Part shown: piece by piece, positions 32,264-37,818 of the stretch | How positions within the stretch are numbered: position 1 is the first letter of the stretch | How the letters are laid out: every line of letters begins with the position of its first letter | Source of the DNA: Candidatus Gastranaerophilales bacterium | GTDB lineage: Bacteria; Cyanobacteriota; Vampirovibrionia; Gastranaerophilales; Gastranaerophilaceae | Assembly: GCA_947624665.1 (NCBI GenBank) | Contig: CANQLK010000003.1 | Location: 1-37,818 of the forward strand | Length of the DNA stretch: 37,818 nucleotides | Reading direction: 5' to 3' | The notes under the pieces: generated by a model | Told to the model about the DNA's origin: nothing | The model's input: the letters and a program-made list of their open reading frames with translations, nothing else | Databases searched by the model: none | Program-made: the position numbers and the translations under genes

Positions 32264-32665
32264 TTATTGAACAGAAGTAGCGTTTTGTTTTTGCTCCTGC
32301 TCCTGCTTATTCATAATATTATTTTTTATTTTTGTTGCTGCAAAAGCGGCTAAACCTGCAGCAACGGCACTGCCCAGATATGAAACGTACCCCTATATAT
32401 TGGTATGTAATACTTTTTTCGCTAAATCCTTTGACAAAATACTGTTAGCCCATTTATATCCTTTAATGGAAGCCATACCTTCTTCAAGAAGCATTGGAAC
32501 CATAGATGCAAATGCAAGTTTTCCGGCATTTTTTCTAACGGCATTTTTTACTTTTTGAGCTTTGGTAAGTTCTTTACCGTCCTCGGGTTTATCTTCCTTT
32601 GTAAATGCTGCAAATAATGCGATAGCTGATGCCATAATCATTCCAGGCATTCGCATTTTTTGCAT
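32264..32665 (-). pseudogene. Small hydrophobic protein gene interrupted by an in-frame TAG
   Basis: The first 90 codons (MQKMRMPGMIMASAIALFAA to KKVLHTNI) end in TAG at 32393-32395. The same frame continues for 42 codons, GYVSYLGSAVAAGLAAFAAT, then a Lys/Asn/Gln-rich tail ending NATSVQ and TAA at 32264-32266. The continuation is a clean Gly/Ala-rich membrane-type helix, so the TAG looks like a nonsense mutation (for instance CAG to TAG). TAG ends normal genes elsewhere in the window, so it is not a sense codon here. Upstream of the ATG the frame is open for 15 more codons, so the gene may also have lost its 5' part. The ending resembles that of the 539-aa protein at 1074. Function unknown. 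Confidence 0.65.
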
Positions 32666-32734
32666 TAATTTCCAAAACTTAGAATTATTATTGTTAAGAG
32701 CATAACCAATTTACTAAGAAAATAAATTATAAAT

Positions 32735-33142
32735 TTACAATATTTTTTGAAAATTTATATTATTATTCAGTTCTATATAATCGTGAAGCTTGCGTAATAA
32801 CATAGGTGAAAAATTATAATTATTATCTACTGGAATAATTTTTATAAAAGAATTATATCCGTCTTTTGAAGCAATCGAGGCTATAAATTCCTTTTGATAA
32901 GCCTTAAAAAGAACACTTCCCGTTTTAAATTGAATTTCTTCAATAGAATAATGATTTTCATTTATTGCTGATAACAACAAATACAAAAGATTTTCGGATG
33001 AGGTTTTATAAAATTTAGAGAAATCCTGACTGCCGATTGTGGTTTTTATAGCCGTAGCCGCAGGTATTATATCATCCGCATAAGTTTTTTGAGCTGATAT
33101 AAAAATAATTGTTAATAATACTGCTGTTATATATTTATACAT
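32735..33142 (-). CDS. Hypothetical exported protein, 135 aa, coupled to polA
   Basis: Signal peptide MYKYITAVLLTIIFISAQKT ending at about YADD; the mature part has no motif I recognise (alternating helices, no Cys). The start ATG overlaps the polA stop by one base (TAATG), and GGAG inside the end of polA is a well-placed ribosome-binding site, so the two genes are cotranscribed and probably coupled. An upstream in-frame ATG inside polA lacks such a site. Its role near a DNA polymerase is probably incidental. Confidence 0.7.
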   Translation of the reverse strand: MYKYITAVLLTIIFISAQKTYADDIIPAATAIKTTIGSQDFSKFYKTSSENLLYLLLSAINENHYSIEEIQFKTGSVLFKAYQKEFIASIASKDGYNSFIKIIPVDNNYNFSPMLLRKLHDYIELNNNINFQKIL

Positions 33143-36015
33143 TATATCTCCATCCAAGACTGCCCTGCGTATATATCGACTTTTAAAGGAACCAAAAACG
33201 GCTGATTGAGTTCCATAGCACTTTTTACTAATGATTTTACATCTTCTATTTCAGTATTAACCGTTTCAATAACAAGTTCATCATGCACTTGTATGATTAT
33301 TTTAGATTTAATGTTATTTTTTATAAAGTCATCTTGAAGCTTAATCATTGCTAATTTCATAATGTCTGCGGCACTACCCTGAATAGGAGCATTAATAGCA
33401 GCACGCCTTGCGGCTTCCTGTATTTTTGAATTAGTACTCATTAATCCCGAACTCAGATATCTTTTTCTGCCGTATATTGTTTCTACAAACCCGTGTGCGT
33501 ATGCAAATTTTACAATATCTTCCATATATTTTTTTACGTCAGGATAAGTGGCAAAATATCTGTCAATGAAATCTTGAGCTTCATAAGGTGAAATTCCAAG
33601 ACTTGAAGCCAAACCGTATCTTGATTGTCCGTATACTATACCGAAATTTACGGCTTTTGCTTTCTTTCTCATTTCTTTTGTAACTTGTTCTATGGGAACA
33701 TCAAATATTTTAGCCGCAGTTTGACTATGAATATCTTCATCAGAGCAAAATGCTTCTATCAAGTTATCATCACGTGATATATGCGCTAAAAGCCTTAATT
33801 CCACTTGAGAATAATCAGCCGAAATTATTGCATTATTTTTATCTTCGGCAGCAAATGCACCTCTTATTCTGTTCCCCAGCTCGGTTCTTATTGGAATATT
33901 CTGCAAATTCGGATTTGATGAGGACAATCTGCCTGTTGTTGTAATGGTTTGATTAAAGTTAGTATGTATTCTGCCGTCAATCGGACTTCTTAATTCAGGC
34001 AGTGTTTCCACGTATGTACTTTTTAGTTTTGCCAGATGCCTCTGTTCCAATATATCTCTGGCTATTTCGTTTTCTTCAGCCAGATTTTCCAAGACTTTTG
34101 CACTTGTCGAAAATCCCGTTCTGGATTTCATTCCTTTTGCTTTTAAATTTAATTTACCAAACAGTATATCCCCTACCTGTTTTGGAGAGTTAATATTAAA
34201 TTTTTCGCCTGCTTGAGCATATATTTTATTTTCAATTACCTCTAACTTGTCGTTTATTTCTTTTTCAATAGAACCTAAACAGTTAATATCAATATTTGCC
34301 CCATTTTCTTCCATAATCGCAAGTACAATGGTTAAAGGAACTTCAATGTTATATAGTAAATCAAGTTCTTTTTCGTCAAGATTTTCCTGCCAATATTTAG
34401 TCAAAAGCAATGTTGCAAAAGCATCATCACAAGCATAAGATGCGGCTTCTTCTATTGGAACTGTTTCTATGGTAAAAGAGGAGGAATTGTTTTTCAACAG
34501 TTCTTCATATTCTACCATTATATAATTAAGATAGTCACTTGCCTGCTGTTTCAATCCGTGCTTTCTTGACGAATCTTTTATATAGCTTGCAAGCATTGTA
34601 TCAAATATTATATTTTTTAAAGGCATATTATGATGTTTTAAAACATGATAATCAAACTTAGCATTTTGAAGGGTTTTTGCAATGTTATTATCGGTCAATA
34701 TGTCTGAAAGCTTGCCTCTTACAACCTCCAATTCCAATTGAGTACCTACAAGATGAAACACGGGGATATAAAATGATTTTACCAAATCGCTCTTTGTATT
34801 ATCAATTTTAACTCTTCCGTTTTTCGCCTGTATTTGCTCGCAATAAGCAATAGAAATACCTACCAGGTCGCACTCTAAAGGATTTATCCCTGTTGTTTCG
34901 ACATCAATAGAAAAAATCGTCTGATTTTTAAGCTCCTTAACAAGCTCATCAAGCTTTTCTACAGTATCAACCACCGTTTTATTATGATTGTATTCTTTAT
35001 GCGACTCAGAAACCAGCATATCTGATATTCCAAGACCTAACTGCATTTGCCCTGATGATGATATTAATTGTTCATTCTTTTCCGCACAATCGGGAGATAC
35101 TTTAGCTGAACCTGCACCGATTTTAAAAGGCTTTAACAGGTTATCGGAATTCTTTAAAAAATTATAAAATTGATTTTTCTTAAAAAATTCAACCACGTTA
35201 TTATAATTCGGCATTTCAAGTTTGGCACAGTCAAAATCGAAATCCACATCAAGATTTCTTTGAATCGTGGCAAGCTCTTTACTTAAAAATGCAATTTCCC
35301 TACCTTCCCTAAGCTTTTTGTTTAATGCTTTTTCAGTTACATCATCAATATGTTCATATATTTGTTCTAATTTATCAAATCTTGACAGGAGTTTACACGC
35401 TGTTTTCTCCCCAATCCCTTTTATTCCTGGGATATTATCCGAAGTATCACCGCTTAAACCTTTATAATCTATTATTTGATATGGATACACACCCATTTTA
35501 TCAAATACTTTATACCAGTCATAATAAATTAATTCACCCTTTGAAGGCACAATAACAGTAATATAACCTTCTCTGTCTACAAGTTGAAAAGAGTCCCTGT
35601 CACCTGTTAATATATATGTTTTATGCTGTTTTTGTTTAGCCATTGTTGCAATAGTGCCTATTACATCATCAGCTTCAAAACCTTCTTTTGTTAATATAGG
35701 AATATTTAATGCTTGAAGTCCCTCTATTATTAATGCAAGCTGGCTTCTTAAAGTATCGGGCATGCTTTCTCTGTTAGCTTTATACTCGGAATACATTTCC
35801 GTTCTGTATGTATGCCTTGATACATCAAATGCTACGGCAATCGCATCAGGCTGTATTTGTGAATTTTGCAATAAATCAAACATTGCCTTAAAAAAACCGA
35901 AAACCGCCCAAGTAGGCTGATTATCCGATGTTTTCATCGCCGTTCGCTCCAGTGCAAAAAAATACCTGTAAGCCAGTGCATGCCCGTCAATTAGTATAAA
36001 ATTCTTATCCTGCAT
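33142..36015 (-). CDS. polA: DNA polymerase I with 5'-3' and 3'-5' exonuclease domains
   Basis: Fills gaps and removes RNA primers. The 5'-3' exonuclease domain covers residues 1-290 (FILIDGHALAYRYFFAL, GFEADDVIG, TGDRDSFQLV, GLSGDTSDNIPGIKGIG). The 3'-5' proofreading domain seems intact: Exo I FSIDVETTGI, Exo II QNAKFDYHVL, Exo III YACDDAFAT. Polymerase motifs A (SADYSQVELRLLAH), B (RKKAKAVNFGIVYGQSRYG) and C (QVHDELVIE) are all present. About 957 aa, normal length. A TTG at 36027 is in frame, but the ATG at 36015 (MQDKNFILIDGHA) has GGGGA seven bases upstream and is preferred. It overlaps the exported protein's start by one base. The 65-base gap to the flavoprotein gene upstream has no terminator. 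Confidence 0.97.
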   Translation of the reverse strand: MQDKNFILIDGHALAYRYFFALERTAMKTSDNQPTWAVFGFFKAMFDLLQNSQIQPDAIAVAFDVSRHTYRTEMYSEYKANRESMPDTLRSQLALIIEGLQALNIPILTKEGFEADDVIGTIATMAKQKQHKTYILTGDRDSFQLVDREGYITVIVPSKGELIYYDWYKVFDKMGVYPYQIIDYKGLSGDTSDNIPGIKGIGEKTACKLLSRFDKLEQIYEHIDDVTEKALNKKLREGREIAFLSKELATIQRNLDVDFDFDCAKLEMPNYNNVVEFFKKNQFYNFLKNSDNLLKPFKIGAGSAKVSPDCAEKNEQLISSSGQMQLGLGISDMLVSESHKEYNHNKTVVDTVEKLDELVKELKNQTIFSIDVETTGINPLECDLVGISIAYCEQIQAKNGRVKIDNTKSDLVKSFYIPVFHLVGTQLELEVVRGKLSDILTDNNIAKTLQNAKFDYHVLKHHNMPLKNIIFDTMLASYIKDSSRKHGLKQQASDYLNYIMVEYEELLKNNSSSFTIETVPIEEAASYACDDAFATLLLTKYWQENLDEKELDLLYNIEVPLTIVLAIMEENGANIDINCLGSIEKEINDKLEVIENKIYAQAGEKFNINSPKQVGDILFGKLNLKAKGMKSRTGFSTSAKVLENLAEENEIARDILEQRHLAKLKSTYVETLPELRSPIDGRIHTNFNQTITTTGRLSSSNPNLQNIPIRTELGNRIRGAFAAEDKNNAIISADYSQVELRLLAHISRDDNLIEAFCSDEDIHSQTAAKIFDVPIEQVTKEMRKKAKAVNFGIVYGQSRYGLASSLGISPYEAQDFIDRYFATYPDVKKYMEDIVKFAYAHGFVETIYGRKRYLSSGLMSTNSKIQEAARRAAINAPIQGSAADIMKLAMIKLQDDFIKNNIKSKIIIQVHDELVIETVNTEIEDVKSLVKSAMELNQPFLVPLKVDIYAGQSWMEI

Positions 36016-36080
36016 AAATATCCCCAATATATCTATTATATTGTATTCTATTCAAGGCATTTTAACAACAATAACAGAAC

Positions 36081-37610
36081 TCAAATCCGTTTATTGTGAC
36101 AATTCTTTATTTCTTCATGATATTCTTCTTCGGTATTAACATTCCATATTTTTTCTTTGCTGCTGCTGTTAAGATAAGCTCTTGCCGCTTCAAAACCCGT
36201 TAGAGTAGAGTGATCCATATTGTTGTATCGGTGTTGTCCGTTTCTGCCTATACAATATAAATTTTCTATACCGTCCAAATATTTTTTCATTATATCAAAT
36301 TGATTATACGAGCCGAAATATGCCGGATATGCTTTCTTTACTTTTATTTCTACCGAATCAATAACATTTTCTTTATCAATAATGCCTATTTCACAAAGTT
36401 CATTAACTGCCATATCCGTAAAATCTTTTTCACTCATATTCCAAAGACTATCACCTTCGTTACAAAAGTATTCAAGTCCCAGAAAAACCGTATTAATGTT
36501 ATCTTTTACCATATACGGCGACCAATTATTAAATATTTGCAGTCTGCCTATTTTTACATTTTTTTCCTGTATATATATCCAACAATCGGGTACTATATTT
36601 TGGATAGTTTTTATCTTTGTGTTGTTCTTTATTTTTAATTTTTTTACAAGAAGACCTATGGTAATAAAATCTCTGTAACATAAGTTCTTCGCCGCATTTA
36701 TAACTTTATTGTCCGATATCTCGTTTACGGATAAAATTAAATCTTTAACGGGCATGGAAGAAAATACCGTATCACATTCATAATCATAAGTATTACCGTT
36801 TTCATCCTTTGCTTTTAAAGATATTATCCTGTTGTTTTTAACTGAAAAATTATAAACGCAGTTAGATTTATAAATAATACCGCCCATTTTCTCTATTTTT
36901 TCGGCAAGTTCTTCATAAAACTGCCCCGGTCCTTTTGGCGGATATAAAAATTCTTCTATTAAAGAAGTTTCTACTTTATGCTCTTTTTTTAAGATATTAA
37001 AAACGGCATTTTTCAAAACTTCCGTCAATGATATTCCTTTTACTCTTTGTTTTCCCCAATCGGGAGATATTTTTGACGGATGAAGCCCCCAAACTTTCTG
37101 CGTATATTGTTCAAAAAACATTTCGTATAATGGTCTGCCAAATCTGTTAATATAAAAGTCTTCAAGAGATTTTTCTTCTCTTTGAAAAATTTTTGAATAT
37201 AAATAGCCGAATCCCGATTTTAATACGTTATATAATCCCATATTCAAAAAAGTTGCAGGCTTCAGGGTAATAGGATAATCAAAAAATTTTTTATTGAAAT
37301 AAATTCTTGAATATCTTTTACGCTTTAAAAAGTTTTTATTATTTTCGTCCTTTTCGTATTGAGTTATAGTCGAATCAATAGGAAATATTTCATTCCAAAA
37401 CTCAAGAACCTCATCATTTTTGGTAAAAAAGCGATGACCGCCAAGATCCATTCTGTTGCCGTTATGATTATAAGTCCTTGCAATACCGCCTATATACGGA
37501 CTTTCCTCCAGAATTACAGGTTTTATGTCGGAATGTTTTAAGAGATAATATGCGCAGCTTAATCCCGCAGGCCCCGCTCCGATTATAATTACCTTCTTAT
37601 TTTCATACAT
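36081..37610 (-). CDS. UDP-galactopyranose-mutase-like FAD-dependent oxidoreductase
   Basis: NAD(P)/FAD-dependent protein of the amine-oxidase/UDP-galactopyranose-mutase superfamily. The N-terminus has the FAD-binding [18 protein letters not shown], then [20 protein letters not shown] and [15 protein letters not shown]; near the C-terminus [19 protein letters not shown] closes the FAD site. 509 aa is longer than classic Glf (~370-390), and the middle ([20 protein letters not shown]) resembles the group of Glf-like proteins in polysaccharide clusters. It starts two bases after the stop of the carbamoyltransferase gene, so they form one operon. A role in making or tailoring a nucleotide sugar or a glycan is likely, the exact reaction unknown. 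Porphyrinogen oxidase is a less likely alternative. Confidence 0.78.
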   Translation of the reverse strand: MYENKKVIIIGAGPAGLSCAYYLLKHSDIKPVILEESPYIGGIARTYNHNGNRMDLGGHRFFTKNDEVLEFWNEIFPIDSTITQYEKDENNKNFLKRKRYSRIYFNKKFFDYPITLKPATFLNMGLYNVLKSGFGYLYSKIFQREEKSLEDFYINRFGRPLYEMFFEQYTQKVWGLHPSKISPDWGKQRVKGISLTEVLKNAVFNILKKEHKVETSLIEEFLYPPKGPGQFYEELAEKIEKMGGIIYKSNCVYNFSVKNNRIISLKAKDENGNTYDYECDTVFSSMPVKDLILSVNEISDNKVINAAKNLCYRDFITIGLLVKKLKIKNNTKIKTIQNIVPDCWIYIQEKNVKIGRLQIFNNWSPYMVKDNINTVFLGLEYFCNEGDSLWNMSEKDFTDMAVNELCEIGIIDKENVIDSVEIKVKKAYPAYFGSYNQFDIMKKYLDGIENLYCIGRNGQHRYNNMDHSTLTGFEAARAYLNSSSKEKIWNVNTEEEYHEEIKNCHNKRI

Positions 37611-37612
37611 GA

Positions 37613-37818
37613 TTAATCCAATCTGAACTGTTTTTGGTATTGTTCAATTCCTTCGATAGCTTTTTGTTCTTCTTTTAACAGAACAAAATTTTCCAATACC
37701 AATACGTCTAAATCCGTAAACATAAAACATTTATAGGCATTCTCAGGAGTATTAACTATCGGCTCTCCTCTGATATTAAAAGACGTATTAACAACAACCG
37801 AACAATCAGTCAGCCGTT
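37613..37818 (-). CDS. Carbamoyltransferase (NodU/CmcH family), C-terminal end only
   Basis: 67 codons of the C-terminus; the rest lies beyond the right edge. [20 protein letters not shown] is the hallmark of the C-terminal YrdC-like/TobZ-type half of O-carbamoyltransferases, followed by [20 protein letters not shown]. Such enzymes transfer a carbamoyl group from carbamoyl phosphate to a sugar or antibiotic hydroxyl. Its stop is two bases before the ATG of the flavoprotein, so the two are cotranscribed, which points to a carbamoylated surface glycan or lipid (inference). Confidence 0.85.
   Translation of the reverse strand, partial: RLTDCSVVVNTSFNIRGEPIVNTPENAYKCFMFTDLDVLVLENFVLLKEEQKAIEGIEQYQKQFRLD

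Noticed and set aside
32393-32395. TAG recoded as a sense codon
   Set aside because: TAG ends the prepilin (16741-16743), rubrerythrin (22098-22100) and radical SAM (11144-11146) genes at sensible places.

Overview
The window is an AT-rich bacterial chromosome segment that reads like a gut-associated, non-photosynthetic relative of the Cyanobacteria (Gastranaerophilales / Vampirovibrionia, formerly Melainabacteria). This placement is inference. It rests on AT-rich coding, a type IV-like prepilin with the FTLAEVLITLVIIGVIAA leader, rubrerythrin and a TSCPD protein instead of aerobic oxygen defence, and several unrecognised proteins with an N-terminal S-F-K-G or F-x-F-R-G signature that I associate with this lineage. 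No marker gene here settles it. I see no rRNA, tRNA, CRISPR array, phage or insertion sequence.

Layout. 1-5.7 kb is housekeeping: the 3' end of obgE, a small unknown gene, a 539-aa unknown protein, cca, metK and rpsO. 5.7-9.6 kb is a minus-strand surface-glycan cluster: a dolichyl-phosphate-mannose-synthase-like enzyme overlaps a polytopic GT-C-like membrane protein, and upstream lies a decayed tandem paralogue of that membrane protein, broken by a 17-bp deletion between 7-bp repeats. A radical SAM gene (9.7-11.1 kb) follows, then 1.2 kb of non-coding DNA made of about 2.6 tandem copies of a 440-bp unit that contains a long imperfect palindrome. 12.4-15.5 kb holds an M20 peptidase, an orphan ribbon-helix-helix protein, a lytic transglycosylase coupled to a NrtR-like Nudix protein with an eroded Nudix box, and a small unknown gene. 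A 0.6-kb gap leads to a prepilin with a clear promoter and terminator, a protein with six 20-residue repeats, and a glycerophosphodiesterase.

19.1-21.0 kb is a damage-response unit: a LexA/UmuD-like self-cleaving repressor and a UmuC polymerase. A perfect operator lies inside the promoter spacer, and the -10 box is so close to the ATG that the mRNA is probably leaderless. 21.2-22.1 kb is a divergent TSCPD / rubrerythrin pair with a 7-1-7 palindrome between them. Then come a 44-aa small ORF, comM, panD, a pseudouridine synthase, a stand-alone LuxR-type HTH, a protein made of three double Clp_N domains without any ATPase, an overlapping U32 peptidase, a secreted HExxH protein and dihydrolipoyl dehydrogenase.

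31.1-37.8 kb (minus strand) has a family-4 glycosyltransferase broken by a one-base loss in a C run, a small hydrophobic protein gene with an in-frame TAG, a secreted unknown protein coupled to polA, and a polysaccharide-type pair: a UDP-galactopyranose-mutase-like flavoprotein and the C-terminus of a carbamoyltransferase.

The strongest leads for novelty are the triple Clp_N protein, the leaderless SOS promoter/operator, the palindrome-bearing 440-bp tandem array, and three independently damaged genes whose lesions can be read directly, two of them for surface glycans.
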